This document shows, piece after piece, positions 15,704 to 24,715 of a DNA stretch of 64,000 nucleotides. Origin of the DNA: Streptomyces sp. NBC_00457 (GTDB lineage Bacteria; Actinomycetota; Actinomycetes; Streptomycetales; Streptomycetaceae); contig NZ_CP107905.1 in assembly GCF_036014015.1 (NCBI RefSeq), positions 5,332,001 through 5,396,000 of the forward strand, given 5' to 3'. The position numbers and the translations under genes are program-made. Under the pieces are notes generated by a model. The model saw only the letters and a program-made list of their open reading frames with translations. It did not search any database and was not told the origin of the DNA. Position 1 is the stretch's first letter; every line of letters starts with the position of its first letter.

Positions 15704-16438
15704 TCAGTCAGTGCCGCCCGCCGTCGTCTCGGGTTTCGTCCGCAGGATGTCGCGGGCCTGCTCCGCCGCGCGGGCGGTGCTCTCGGCTATGAAGTCGAGG
15801 TAGCGGGCGATGTTCTCGAACCGGACGCCGGCCGGGGTGCCGGGGCCGAGGACGCTGACGCCCTGCCGTGCGGTCTGGACGGTCTGCTCGAGGGCCCGGG
15901 CGCTGGCCATCATCGACTGGTACCAGATGTCGTCGTCGACGACATAGCGCTCGCGGCGGCGGTCGTCGCGTTCCCGGCGGACCAGGCCCTGGCTTTCGAG
16001 GAACGCGACCGCTTTGGAGATGGACGCCGGGCTGACTTGGAGGCGCTGGGCCAGTTCGGACGCGGTGAGGCTGCCCGAGTCGCTGATGCAGAGGCAGGAC
16101 ATCACCCGGGCCATCATCTTGGGCGTGCCCGACGCCATAAGGACGGTGGTGAACACCTCCTCGTACTCGCGCACCGCCTCCGGGTCGCGTCCGTAGGCCT
16201 GCGGGGGCGCCACGGGACTCGCGGGTGCGGCCTGCTTGCGGCGGTGGGCGCGGTGTTCGGTGGCGCGGTGGGCGAGGTCGGCGCGGTAGCCGGTGGGGCC
16301 GCCGTTGCGCATGACCTCGCGGGTGATGGTCGAGGTCGGGCGCTCCAGGCGCCTGGCGATCTCCGCGTAGGCGAGGCCGTCGGCCAGTCCCAGCGCGATC
16401 TGCTGGCGTTCCTGCTGGGTGAGTCTGCCTCCCGGCAT
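15704..16438 (-). CDS. GbsR/MarR-type regulator with N-terminal HTH
   Basis: 244 residues; ATG 16438 has GGAGG upstream. It has two DNA-binding units. Residues 5-45 form a transposase/IS30-like helix-turn-helix (LTQQERQQIALGLADGLAYA, EIARRLERPTSTITREVMRN). Residues 85-175 form a GbsR/MarR winged helix (SGTPKMMARVMSCLCISDSG, SLTASELAQRLQVSPASISK, AVAFLESQGLVRRERD). A helical dimerisation tail follows. It is divergent from the DUF4097-ABC operon and inverted repeats fill the space between, so it probably represses that operon and itself. Confidence 0.88.
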   Translation of the reverse strand: MPGGRLTQQERQQIALGLADGLAYAEIARRLERPTSTITREVMRNGGPTGYRADLAHRATEHRAHRRKQAAPASPVAPPQAYGRDPEAVREYEEVFTTVLMASGTPKMMARVMSCLCISDSGSLTASELAQRLQVSPASISKAVAFLESQGLVRRERDDRRRERYVVDDDIWYQSMMASARALEQTVQTARQGVSVLGPGTPAGVRFENIARYLDFIAESTARAAEQARDILRTKPETTAGGTD

Positions 16439-16493
16439 CGCTGCCTCCTTCGTGGTCCGTGGCCTCCACCATAGCGTTCACTTCCATTTCATT

Positions 16494-16519
16494 GCAACAA
16501 GCAGAGATGAGCTTGTTGC
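16494..16519. promoter_or_regulatory. Inverted repeat operator for the GbsR/MarR regulator
   Basis: GCAACAAGC (16494-16502) and GCTTGTTGC (16511-16519), perfect 9-bp arms with an 8-base spacer. Further TTGCAAC/GCAACAA-like motifs occur near 16533-16540, 16580-16590 and 16608-16614, all in the regulator-operon intergenic region. Confidence 0.6.
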
Positions 16520-16659
16520 GTTACGTTCAGGACCGTTGCAACGATTTCTGGGCTCTCACCTGCATTGATGCCGATCACGCGCAACAACTTGATTGCCAGA
16601 TCATTGAATGCAACGTAGCGTTTCTGTCATCGGAAACAGCGACTGCCAAGGAGCACACC

Positions 16660-17352
16660 ATGTACAAGGCCCACCACACGATCCAGAAGTTCGACACCGC
16701 CGCCCCGATCTCCGCCCACTTCGACATCCCGGCCGGACGCATCCAGCTCATCGCCGCGGACCGCGCCGACACGACCGTCGAGGTGCTGCCCGCGAACGCC
16801 GCCAAGAGCCGCGATGTGAAGGCGGCGGAGGAGATCGAGGTCACCTACGGCGACGGGTTGCTGCGGATCTCGGCGCCACCCGCGAAGAACAAGTACCTCG
16901 GCCCCTCCGGAGCCGTCGAGGTGACCGTCCAGCTGCCCGCCGGTTCCCACGTCGAGGCGAAGACGGCCGCCGCCGAGTTCCGGGGCGTCGGACGGCTCGG
17001 CGATGTCGTCGTCGCGGACGGCTACCGCTCGGTCAAGCTCGACGAGGCGGCAAGCGCCCGCCTCGCCGCCGCCGACGGGGACATCACCGTGGGCCGCCTC
17101 ACCGGCCCCGGCGAGATCCGCACCCAGCGGGGCGACATCCGCATCGACGAGGCCGCGAGCGGCACCGTCACCCTGAGCACCCAGCAGGGCGACATCACCA
17201 TCGGCGCCGCTCAGGGAGTCTCCGCCTCCCTCGACGCCGGCACCGGCTACGGCCGCGTCAGCAACGCGCTCAAGAACACCGACGGCGCCGCCGCCGGCCT
17301 GACCATCCACGCCACCACCGCCTACGGCGACATCACCGCCCGCAGCCTGTAA
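16660..17352 (+). CDS. DUF4097 beta-strand repeat protein
   Basis: 230 residues, first gene of a three-gene operon; ATG 16660 has AAGGAG 6 bases upstream. No signal peptide or membrane helix. The body is a run of short beta strands (HFDIPAGRIQLIAADRADTT, VEVTVQLPAGSHVEAKTAAA, GEIRTQRGDIRIDEAASGTV, TLSTQQGDITIGAAQGVSAS), the pattern of DUF4097/DUF4098 right-handed beta-helix-like adhesin folds. Proteins of this family often accompany DrrAB-type ABC transporters in Streptomyces; their role is unknown. It starts 12 bases before the ATPase gene. Confidence 0.88.
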   Translation: MYKAHHTIQKFDTAAPISAHFDIPAGRIQLIAADRADTTVEVLPANAAKSRDVKAAEEIEVTYGDGLLRISAPPAKNKYLGPSGAVEVTVQLPAGSHVEAKTAAAEFRGVGRLGDVVVADGYRSVKLDEAASARLAAADGDITVGRLTGPGEIRTQRGDIRIDEAASGTVTLSTQQGDITIGAAQGVSASLDAGTGYGRVSNALKNTDGAAAGLTIHATTAYGDITARSL

Positions 17353-17364
17353 AGGAGCAACGTC

Positions 17365-18324
17365 ATGACCAACCTGGCCATCGCGGCGAACGGGCTGCGC
17401 AAGTCCTACGGCGACAAGACCGTCCTCGACGGCATCGACCTGAACGTGGCGGAAGGATCGGTCTTCTCCCTGCTCGGCCCGAACGGGGCCGGCAAGACCA
17501 CCGCCGTCAAGATCCTTTCCACCCTGATCAGCGCCGACGCCGGTGTCATCAGCGTCGGGGGCCACGATCTCGCCGCGGACCCACAGGCCGTGCGCGGCGC
17601 GATCGGTGTCACGGGGCAGTTCTCGGCCGTGGACGGGCTGATCACGGGTGAGGAGAACATGCTCCTCATGGCGGACCTGCACCACCTGTCCAGATCCGAG
17701 GGGCGGCGGGTCGCCGCCGAGCTGCTGGAGCGGTTCGACCTGGTCGAGGCGGCGAAGAAGCCCGCCTCCACCTACTCCGGCGGTATGAAGCGGCGGCTCG
17801 ACATCGCCATGACGCTGGTCGGCAGTCCGCGGATCATCTTCCTGGACGAGCCGACCACCGGCCTCGACCCCCGCTCCCGCCACAACATGTGGCAGATCAT
17901 CCGCGGGCTGGTCTCCGACGGGGTCACGGTCTTCCTCACCACCCAGTACCTGGAGGAGGCCGACGAACTCGCCGACCGCATCGCGGTGCTGAACGACGGC
18001 AAGATCGCCGCCGAGGGAAGCGCCGACGAGCTCAAGCGCCTCATCCCCGGCGGACACGTCCGCCTGCGCTTCACCGACCCGGCCGCCTACCAGTCCGCCG
18101 CCACCACGCTGGGCGAGGTCACCCGGGACGACGAGGCACTGTCCCTGCACATCCCCAGCGACGGCAGCCAGCGCGAGCTGCGCTCCCTCCTCGACCGGCT
18201 CGACCTGGCCGGCATCGAGGCCGACGAACTCACCGTCCACACCCCCGACCTCGACGACGTCTTCTTCGCCCTCACCGGCAGCGGCGCCACCGTCACCGAC
18301 CAGCCCAAGGAGGCTGTCCGATGA
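17365..18324 (+). CDS. DrrA-like ABC exporter ATP-binding protein
   Basis: 319 residues; RBS AAAGGAG. ATPase of a daunorubicin-resistance-type exporter. Walker A LGPNGAGKTT, Q-loop TGQFSAVDGLITGEEN, signature YSGGMKRRLD, Walker B RIIFLDEPTTGLDPRSR, and H-switch region FLTTQYLEEADELADR where Gln replaces the usual His, as in DrrA proteins. The last 90 residues are the DrrA-type C-terminal domain (LSLHIPSDGSQRELRSLLDR, DLDDVFFALTG). It overlaps the permease by four bases. Substrate is unknown, a hydrophobic compound or drug being typical. Confidence 0.93.
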   Translation: MTNLAIAANGLRKSYGDKTVLDGIDLNVAEGSVFSLLGPNGAGKTTAVKILSTLISADAGVISVGGHDLAADPQAVRGAIGVTGQFSAVDGLITGEENMLLMADLHHLSRSEGRRVAAELLERFDLVEAAKKPASTYSGGMKRRLDIAMTLVGSPRIIFLDEPTTGLDPRSRHNMWQIIRGLVSDGVTVFLTTQYLEEADELADRIAVLNDGKIAAEGSADELKRLIPGGHVRLRFTDPAAYQSAATTLGEVTRDDEALSLHIPSDGSQRELRSLLDRLDLAGIEADELTVHTPDLDDVFFALTGSGATVTDQPKEAVR

Positions 18325-19109
18325 GCAACCTCTCCCTCGCCGTGCGCGACTCCTCCACGATGCTGCGGCGCAACCTGCTGCACGCCCGCCGCTACCCGTC
18401 GCTCACCCTGAACCTGCTGCTCACGCCGATCATGCTGCTCCTGCTGTTCGTCTACATCTTCGGCGAGGCGTTCAGCGCCGGCCTCGGCGGCGGCGCCGAC
18501 CGCTCCGACTACATCGCCTACGTCATCCCCGGCGTCCTGATCATGACGATCGGCTCCACCGTCGTCGGCACCGCCGTATCGGTCGCCAACGACATGACCG
18601 AAGGCATCATCGCCCGCTTCCGCACCATGGCCATCCACCGCGGGTCGGTGCTGTTCGGCCACGTCGTCGGCAGCCTCCTGCAATCCATCGGCAGCGTCGT
18701 CCTCGTCGGCGCCGTCGGCGTCGCCATCGGCTTCCGGTCCACTGACGCCACCGCCCTGGAATGGCTCGCGGCGTTCGGACTGCTCGTGCTCTTCGCGCTG
18801 GCACTCACCTGGATCGCTGTCGGCATGGGCCTGGTCAGCCCGAATGCCGAGGCCGCCGCCAACAGCGCCCAGCCCCTGGTGCTGCTGCCGCTGATCTCCT
18901 CCGCCTTCGTCCCCGCCGAGTCCATGCCCGGCTGGTTCCAGCCCATCGCCGAATATCAGCCCTTCACCCCTGTCATCGAAACTCTCCGCGGCCTCCTCCT
19001 GGGCACCGAGATCGGCCACAACGGCTGGATCGCCATCGCCTGGTGCCTGGGCCTCGCCGTACTCGGCCACCGCTGGTCGACCTCGAAGTTCAACCAGGAC
19101 CCGAAGTAA
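18321..19109 (+). CDS. DrrB-like ABC-2 exporter permease
   Basis: 262 residues, six predicted membrane helices. ATG 18321 overlaps the ATPase stop (ATGA). Helices include LNLLLTPIMLLLLFVYIFGE, YVIPGVLIMTIGSTVVGTAV, LLQSIGSVVLVGAVGVAIGF, LAAFGLLVLFALALTWIAVG and LVLLPLISSAFVPAESMPGW. This last segment with PxF-x-P-x-x-x-M-P-x-W is characteristic of DrrB permeases. An in-frame open stretch upstream is a shadow of the ATPase gene. It forms the membrane half of the exporter. Confidence 0.92.
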   Translation: MSNLSLAVRDSSTMLRRNLLHARRYPSLTLNLLLTPIMLLLLFVYIFGEAFSAGLGGGADRSDYIAYVIPGVLIMTIGSTVVGTAVSVANDMTEGIIARFRTMAIHRGSVLFGHVVGSLLQSIGSVVLVGAVGVAIGFRSTDATALEWLAAFGLLVLFALALTWIAVGMGLVSPNAEAAANSAQPLVLLPLISSAFVPAESMPGWFQPIAEYQPFTPVIETLRGLLLGTEIGHNGWIAIAWCLGLAVLGHRWSTSKFNQDPK

Positions 19110-19150
19110 CACCATGACGACGCGGGCCCTCCCGCAACGCGTCCCACCCC

Positions 19151-19191
19151 AGGGCGGCGTACACCGGCACCTCACCGGCGTACGCCGCCCT
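19151..19191. terminator. Bidirectional hairpin terminator
   Basis: 12-bp perfect outer stem (AGGGCGGCGTAC / GTACGCCGCCCT) with further CCGG/CCGG pairing inside, between the convergent exporter operon and the VOC gene. Confidence 0.75.
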
Positions 19192-19213
19192 GTCCGGGTA
19201 CTGGGCCAGGCGC

Positions 19214-19600
19214 CTACTTGGTGTGCACGATCTGGATCAGATTGCCGCAGGTGTCGTCGAGGATGGCGGTGACGGCCGGCCCCATGTCCAGCGCCTCCTG
19301 GGCGAACCGCACACCGAGCCCGCGCAGCCGCTCGAACTCCGCCGGCACGTCGTCGACGGCGAACGAGACGGCCGGGATGCCCTCCGCGGCCAGCCCTTCC
19401 TTGTACGCCTTCACCACGGGGTGGCGGGAGGGCTCGAGGAGGAGTTCGGTGCCGTCGGGGTCCTCGGGGGAGACCAGGGTGAGCCAGCGGTCCTCGCCCA
19501 TGGGGACGTCGTGCTTCGTCCGGAAACCGAGCACATCGGTGTAGAAGCGCAGCCCCTTCTCCTGGTCGTCGACGAAGACGCTGGTCAGATGGATCCTCAT
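19214..19600 (-). CDS. VOC (glyoxalase/bleomycin-resistance/dioxygenase) superfamily protein
   Basis: 128 residues from ATG 19600 (frame open to 19663). Two beta-alpha-beta-beta-beta repeats: MRIHLTSVFVDDQEKGLRFY ... TLVSPEDPDGTELLLEP and IPAVSFAVDDVPAEFERLRG ... AILDDTCGNLIQIVHTK. The metal-ligand positions appear to be His4, Glu near TELLLEP and a C-terminal Gln rather than Glu (NLIQIV). The single-domain size fits a dimeric family member of unknown substrate. It converges on the ABC-2 operon. Confidence 0.85.
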   Translation of the reverse strand: MRIHLTSVFVDDQEKGLRFYTDVLGFRTKHDVPMGEDRWLTLVSPEDPDGTELLLEPSRHPVVKAYKEGLAAEGIPAVSFAVDDVPAEFERLRGLGVRFAQEALDMGPAVTAILDDTCGNLIQIVHTK

Positions 19601-19721
19601 GGTGTGCCCTCCGGGGTATCGGGCCTGAGCCATCGGATGAGATGACAGTGACCACCAGCTCATCGCGGATGGGCCGACCTATCAAGCCGACCCATCAAGG
19701 CACCCGCCGCCAGGTGACCTG

Positions 19722-22247
19722 TCACTCCCGCACCGAGAGCGCGTCCGCCGGTGCCGTTCGCAGTGCCTGCCGGGTGGGCAGTTCGACCGTGAGGAAGGCC
19801 GTGCAGACGACCAGGACCGCGAGGGCGGGCAGCAGCCACGCCGGACCGGCGGGCCAGGGGCGGTTCAGGAAGCCGATGCCGAGCAGGGCCAGGGGGATCA
19901 CGGACAGCAGTACGCCCGTGGTGAGGGACGCCGCGCCGATCACCGCGGCCTCGCGGCGCATCATCGCCAGGATCTGGCGGGGCGTGGTGCCGTTCAGGCG
20001 GAGGGTGGCGATCTCGTTACGGCGCTGGGCCGTCGTGGCGACGAGCTTGTTGGCGATGCTCAGCAGCAGGTAGCCGAGGAGTACGACGATGACGGCCAGG
20101 TTGATCCACACCTCCGGCGGCGCCTCGCTGAGCCCCTCACCGGCTCCGGTGTCGGTCGGCTCCAGCACCAGCCCGGGCCGCGACGCCACCACCTCGGCGA
20201 GTTCGCGCTCGGCCGCCTCACTGCCGTCGGTGCGGACGAGGACGCTCTGGTCGAGCCCGGCGGTCGTGTGCCCCTTCGCGAGATCGTGGGACAGGGCGAC
20301 CGGCCCGAAGCCCAGCCCGCGGTCGTAGACGGCGACGACCCGCGCCAGGACCGGGACGCCGTCACCGAGCACCAGATGCACCGTCCTGCCCAGCTCCGCC
20401 CCCCGCGTCCGCGCGACCTCACTGCTGACGGCGACGGTGGCACCGGTGAGCCGGTCCAGGCTGCCCTCCCGGACGCCGAGATCGAGCACCGACCTCGCGT
20501 CCGGCGTCAGGATCATCGCCGTACCGGACTCGACCTCGTCCTCACCCAGCAACTTGTAGGGCCACACCACAGTCGTGGAACTGACGGGGGCAGCGGCTCG
20601 TACGCCATCCGTGTCGCGTACGGCCGTCAGCGCGTCGGCGGGCAGTCCGCCCAGGCCGGGTGCGGTGAGGCGCTGCTGGGCGAGGGTGCCGGTGCGGACG
20701 TCGTCCGCAGTGGCCGCCATGACCGTCGTCTGCGTGAAGGTGTACGTCAGCACGAACACGACCGCCATCGCGAGGGCGCTGACGACGCCCGCGAGCCGCA
20801 TGGCGTACCCGCGAATGTTCGACACGGCCAGCCAGGTCGGCGCCGAGACGCCGGGGCGCAGCCGGCGTGCTGCCACGGTGCCGAGGCCACGGACCAGGGC
20901 GGGGCCCGCCAGCGCCAGCCCGATCGCGCCGATGATCCCGGCGATGGAGGTGGCCGTGGAGCCGAGGACCGTGCGGCTCAGCAGCGGAACGACCGAGAGG
21001 GCGGTCGCGGCGACGATCAGGAGAAGGCCGGCGCGGGTGCGCAGCTTCGACGGGTTGCGGGGTTCGCTGCGGGACTCGGCGACCGCCTCGGTGGCCGGCA
21101 TGCGCGAGGTGCGCCAGGCGGCGCCCCGGGCGGACAGCTGGACGGCGGCGGCGAGGAGCAGGACCGTCGCGGCTGCGGGGATCGGGCTCAGGGTGAGCGG
21201 CAGGGTCTGAGGCAGGACCCCTCGGTCGACGAGGAGATCGCGGAACTGCCCGGCCAGCAGATAGCCCAGCGCCACGCCCGGCACCATCGCCACGCCCGCG
21301 ATGAGCGTGGCCTGCGTCGCGGCAAGTCGCCGTATCTGCTTCGGAGTCGCGCCCACGGCCCGCATCAGGGCCAGGTCCCGGCGCTGCCCGCCGACCGCCA
21401 CGGCCAGCGCGCTCGCCATGACGAAGCCGATGATCAGCAGGACGATGCCGGCCAGTGAACCGGCGAGCAGGATCAGCAGGGAGCGGGCCGCCCCGGCGCC
21501 GGGGGACTCGATGTCTCCCCGGTCGCCACCGGTGGACACGGTCAGGCCGGTCCCCTGCACTTCGGCGCGGGCAGCGGCGGCGACCTCGTCCTCGGCACCG
21601 GGTTCGGTGCGCAGGGCGACCAGGTCGACGGTACTGCCGCCGGACAGGCCGCGGGCCGTCGTATCGGCGAAGAGGATTCCGGCGCCGGGGGCGTCGACGA
21701 CCGCGGCGAGACGGTAGTCGGCGGCGGCGCGGCCCACCGCGGCGATCCGTACCTCGTCGCCGACCTGGACTCCGGCGGCCTGCGCCGTCTCGCTGTCGAG
21801 GGCCACCTGGCGCGAGCCGGCGGGCGCGGTGCCGTCGACCTTCGCGTCCTCGTACAACTCCTTGGACGACCAGCCGTGTCCGGCCGTCTGCGGTTCCTCG
21901 GACGGTACGACCTGACCGCGCGCGTCGACGACGGCCGCGGGGAAGCCGATGTCGCCGACCGCCTCGGTGACGCCCGGCAGTCGGGACAGCTCGTCGACCA
22001 GCCGGGCCGGGACCGCCCCGCGCTCCGGGAGCGCGATCGGCAGGTCGCCGGGCGGGTGGTACGTCTGGTCGGCGGAGACCACGACGTCCGCTCCGGCGAG
22101 GCGGCCGGTGGGGAGCTGGGAGCGCAGGCCGGACTCGGCGAGGACGCCGGTGCCGGTGATGAGTGCCGCGCCGCCGAGGACCGCGCAGGCCACCGCGAGA
22201 AGTGCGGTGATGCGGTGGCCGGCCATGCGTACCGCGAGATGCAACAT
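19722..22247 (-). CDS. FtsX/MacB-type ABC transporter permease (fused two-FtsX form)
   Basis: 841-residue membrane protein with duplicated FtsX domains. First helix VACAVLGGAALITGTGVLAE is followed by a large external domain (residues 45-250). FtsX domain 1 has LLILLAGSLAGIVLLIIGFV, RRDLALMRAVGATPKQIRRL and following helices. A central pair of helices, a second external domain (560-720) and FtsX domain 2 (VIVVLLGYLLLSIANKLVAT, RRNEIATLRLNGTTPRQILA) complete it. It exports peptides or antibiotics or signals envelope stress in related systems. It follows its ATPase by three bases and lies divergent to a two-component system that probably controls it. Confidence 0.92.
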   Translation of the reverse strand: MLHLAVRMAGHRITALLAVACAVLGGAALITGTGVLAESGLRSQLPTGRLAGADVVVSADQTYHPPGDLPIALPERGAVPARLVDELSRLPGVTEAVGDIGFPAAVVDARGQVVPSEEPQTAGHGWSSKELYEDAKVDGTAPAGSRQVALDSETAQAAGVQVGDEVRIAAVGRAAADYRLAAVVDAPGAGILFADTTARGLSGGSTVDLVALRTEPGAEDEVAAAARAEVQGTGLTVSTGGDRGDIESPGAGAARSLLILLAGSLAGIVLLIIGFVMASALAVAVGGQRRDLALMRAVGATPKQIRRLAATQATLIAGVAMVPGVALGYLLAGQFRDLLVDRGVLPQTLPLTLSPIPAAATVLLLAAAVQLSARGAAWRTSRMPATEAVAESRSEPRNPSKLRTRAGLLLIVAATALSVVPLLSRTVLGSTATSIAGIIGAIGLALAGPALVRGLGTVAARRLRPGVSAPTWLAVSNIRGYAMRLAGVVSALAMAVVFVLTYTFTQTTVMAATADDVRTGTLAQQRLTAPGLGGLPADALTAVRDTDGVRAAAPVSSTTVVWPYKLLGEDEVESGTAMILTPDARSVLDLGVREGSLDRLTGATVAVSSEVARTRGAELGRTVHLVLGDGVPVLARVVAVYDRGLGFGPVALSHDLAKGHTTAGLDQSVLVRTDGSEAAERELAEVVASRPGLVLEPTDTGAGEGLSEAPPEVWINLAVIVVLLGYLLLSIANKLVATTAQRRNEIATLRLNGTTPRQILAMMRREAAVIGAASLTTGVLLSVIPLALLGIGFLNRPWPAGPAWLLPALAVLVVCTAFLTVELPTRQALRTAPADALSVRE

Positions 22248-22250
22248 GGG

Positions 22251-23012
22251 TTACGCCTCTCCCAACGCGACGAGACGGGCGGCCAGTTCGGGCGCGGTCG
22301 GCTTGTGCAGGGTTTCCGTCACGCGGCCGTCGGCCATGACCAGGGCCTGGTGCGCCTGGGCGGCGGCGGCCGGGTCGTGGGTGACCATCACGACGGTCTG
22401 GCGGAGTTCGTCGACGAGTTCGCGCAGCAGGTTCAGCACCTGGTGGGCGGTGCGCAGATCCAGCGCGCCGGTCGGTTCGTCGGCGAACACCACGGCGGGC
22501 TTGGCGACCAGCGCCCGGACGATGGCGGCGCGTTGCTGCTGGCCGCCGGAGAGTTCGGCGGGCCGGTGGCCGAGCCGGTCGGCCAGTCCGACGCGCGCCA
22601 CCAGCGCCATCAGCCAGTCCTTGTCGGGGGCGCGGCCCGCCAGGCGCAGCGGCAGGGTGATGTTGTCGGCGATGGAGAGGGAGGGGACGAGGTTGTAGGA
22701 CTGGAACACGAAGCCGATGCGCTCGCGGCGCAGTTCGGTGCGGCGGGTCTCGTTCAGGCCGCTGATCTCGTGGCCGTCGATGGCGATGCTGCCCTCGGTC
22801 GGGGAGTCCAGCCCGGCGGCGCAGTGCATCAGCGTGCTCTTGCCGGATCCGGACGGCCCCATCACGGCGAGGAAGGTGCCGCGTGTGACTGTCAACGACA
22901 CGTCGTCCAGGGCTCGTACGCCACCGGGGTACGTCTTGCTGACGTGCGCCAGCGCGATGGCGGGCGCGTGGCCCGTGACCGTGCGGGGAGTTCCCGCGGC
23001 GGGCGCTCTCAT
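22251..23012 (-). CDS. ABC transporter ATP-binding protein (MacB/LolD-like)
   Basis: 253 residues. The ATG at 23012 overlaps the stop of the small upstream gene (ATGA). Walker A MGPSGSGKST, Q-loop VFQSYNLVPSLS, signature LSGGQQQRAA, Walker B AVVFADEPTGALD and H-loop VTHD are all intact. This is the ATPase partner of the FtsX permease downstream. A long frame continuing to 24311 on this strand is a shadow of the kinase gene. Confidence 0.94.
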   Translation of the reverse strand: MRAPAAGTPRTVTGHAPAIALAHVSKTYPGGVRALDDVSLTVTRGTFLAVMGPSGSGKSTLMHCAAGLDSPTEGSIAIDGHEISGLNETRRTELRRERIGFVFQSYNLVPSLSIADNITLPLRLAGRAPDKDWLMALVARVGLADRLGHRPAELSGGQQQRAAIVRALVAKPAVVFADEPTGALDLRTAHQVLNLLRELVDELRQTVVMVTHDPAAAAQAHQALVMADGRVTETLHKPTAPELAARLVALGEA

Positions 23013-23245
23013 CGCCGGCCCCGCAGCCGCTGCACGACGAGCGCGGTCACTGAGAGCGCGGTGACCGCGCCGCAGGCGAGGTGGATGTGGGTCGCGGCGC
23101 CGCTGTAGGAGGCGGCCATGTTGCCGACGACGCTGATCACCAGCACTATCCACAGGGTCGCCCTGGCGAGGTCGGAGAGGGTCAGGGCGCTCGGCCGGGC
23201 GCTGTCCGTGTCGGTGGTGAGGCGGTAGTGGTCGGTGGTGGTCAT
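23009..23245 (-). CDS. Small two-helix membrane protein of the ABC operon
   Basis: 78 residues, unknown family. A 25-residue polar lead is followed by helix ATLWIVLVISVVGNMAASYS, a short His-containing loop (GAATHIHLAC) and helix GAVTALSVTALVVQRLRGRR. First gene of the operon; its stop overlaps the ATPase start, so it is co-translated and may be an accessory or sensor subunit of the exporter. Start ATG 23245 has GAGGAG upstream. Confidence 0.8.
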   Translation of the reverse strand: MTTTDHYRLTTDTDSARPSALTLSDLARATLWIVLVISVVGNMAASYSGAATHIHLACGAVTALSVTALVVQRLRGRR

Positions 23246-23340
23246 GGCCTGCTCCTCGGTTTCTTCGGTGATTCGCTGACGTCACCGAAGCTACGGATCG
23301 TGACCCCCTGCCTCCGAGCCCGCAGGCCGCCCGGTTCGGG

Positions 23341-23356
23341 GTACAGCCTGCTGTAC
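23341..23356. promoter_or_regulatory. Palindromic operator, copy 1
   Basis: GTACAGC-CT-GCTGTAC, perfect 7-bp arms with a 2-base centre. It lies between the divergent ABC operon and the histidine kinase gene. The same arms recur at 25377-25392 beyond the response regulator. Confidence 0.7.
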
Positions 23357-23409
23357 CTCTGTGCTCCTCCGCATGACGGCGAACCGGCCGACCCCCTAGG
23401 GTCGTTGAC

Positions 23410-24699
23410 GTGCACGCCGAAACCGCCGCCACCACAGACGGCAAGAAGGCCGCCCCCGCGCGCCCCGGCATCCGGGAGACCGCCGTCCGCGCCGCCAGTG
23501 GTGCCGTCGCCGCGCTCGAACAGCTCGCCGGCGGGCTCGGTACCGCCGTGATCGCACTGGCCGTGCTGCTGTGCCTGCTGTTCGCCACCGTCACCGTTCC
23601 GCTCGGCGTCGGCCTGCTCATCGCGCCCCAGGTGCTGCGCGCCCTGCACTCGCTGGCCGACCGCGAACGCGAACGGCTCGGCCGCTGGGGACCCGAGGTC
23701 ATCGGCCCCGATCCGGCGCCGACCCGGCTGCGGCTCGCCCTCGTCGACGCGACCACCCGGCGGGAGCTGCGCTGGCTGCTGCGCCACGCCACGCTGGGGT
23801 TCCTGCTCGGCTTCATCGGCGTGCTGCTGCCGCTGCTGGCCGTGCGCGACGCGCTGTTCCCGGCGTACTGGCGGCTGATGCCCGAGGAGACCAACAGCAC
23901 GTCGCTGGGGTTCGACCCCGCGCAGACCTGGGCGGACGCCCTCTCCGTCTCGCTGCTCGGTCTTGGCTGGATCGCGATCATCGTGGGGCTCACGCCGGGC
24001 ATGGCACGGCTGCAGGCGGCGCCCGGACGGCGGCTGCTGTCCGCCGGGCCCGACGTCGACCTGTCCCTGCGCGTCGCCGAGCTCACCGCCACCCGGGCCG
24101 CCGCGCTGGACGCCCACGCCACCGAACTGCGCCGTATCGAGCGCTCGTTGCACGACGGCACGCAGAACCGGATCGTCACCGTCACCGTGCTGCTCGGCGC
24201 CGCCCGCCGCATGGTGGCCCGCGACCCGGCCGGCGCCGAGGAACTCCTCGAACGCGCCCAGGGCGCCGCCGAACAGGCCCTCGCCGAACTCCGCGATGTC
24301 GCCCGGGGCATCCTGCCGCCGGTGCTGGCCGACCGCGGACTCGAAGGCGCGCTCAGCGGACTCGCCGCGTCCTGCGCGGTGCCCTGCCGGATCGACGTGG
24401 ACGCGCCCGCGCGGTGCGCCGCGTCCGTCGAGGCGACCGCCTACTTCGTGGTCGCCGAGGCCCTGACCAACATCGCCAAGCACAGCCAGGCCGACAACGC
24501 CACCGTCACCGTACGAAGCCGCGGCGGCCTGCTGCGGCTGACCATCACCGACGACGGCCGGGGCGGCGCGGACGAGGAGGGCGGCTCCGGACTGACCGGC
24601 ATCCGCCGCCGGATCGCGGCCCTCGACGGCACCCTCGCCGTGACCAGCCCGCCCGGCGGGCCGACAACACTGGAAGTGGAACTGCCATGCGGAACATGA
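23410..24699 (+). CDS. NarL-type sensor histidine kinase
   Basis: 429 residues, GTG 23410. Membrane helices lie near residues 42-75 (GTAVIALAVLLCLLFATVTV), 125-150 and 185-200, with little external loop, so sensing is likely within the membrane. The HisKA_3 H-box is IERSLHDGTQNRIVTVTVLL with His in LHDGTQ. Then GILPPVLADRGLEGALSGLA and the ATPase domain with N-box VVAEALTNIAKHSQ, G1 DDGRGG and GSGLTGIRRRI. Transcription probably starts close to the GTG (TAGGGT at 23396-23401). The response regulator follows after 16 bases; the pair is divergent from the FtsX exporter. Confidence 0.93.
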   Translation: MHAETAATTDGKKAAPARPGIRETAVRAASGAVAALEQLAGGLGTAVIALAVLLCLLFATVTVPLGVGLLIAPQVLRALHSLADRERERLGRWGPEVIGPDPAPTRLRLALVDATTRRELRWLLRHATLGFLLGFIGVLLPLLAVRDALFPAYWRLMPEETNSTSLGFDPAQTWADALSVSLLGLGWIAIIVGLTPGMARLQAAPGRRLLSAGPDVDLSLRVAELTATRAAALDAHATELRRIERSLHDGTQNRIVTVTVLLGAARRMVARDPAGAEELLERAQGAAEQALAELRDVARGILPPVLADRGLEGALSGLAASCAVPCRIDVDAPARCAASVEATAYFVVAEALTNIAKHSQADNATVTVRSRGGLLRLTITDDGRGGADEEGGSGLTGIRRRIAALDGTLAVTSPPGGPTTLEVELPCGT

Positions 24700-24715
24700 C
24701 GAAGCGGGAGCGTTC

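Noticed and set aside
16493..16620. TTGCAAC motifs as a CRISPR leader or tRNA
   Set aside because: No repeat-spacer periodicity and no cloverleaf; they fit regulator half-sites.
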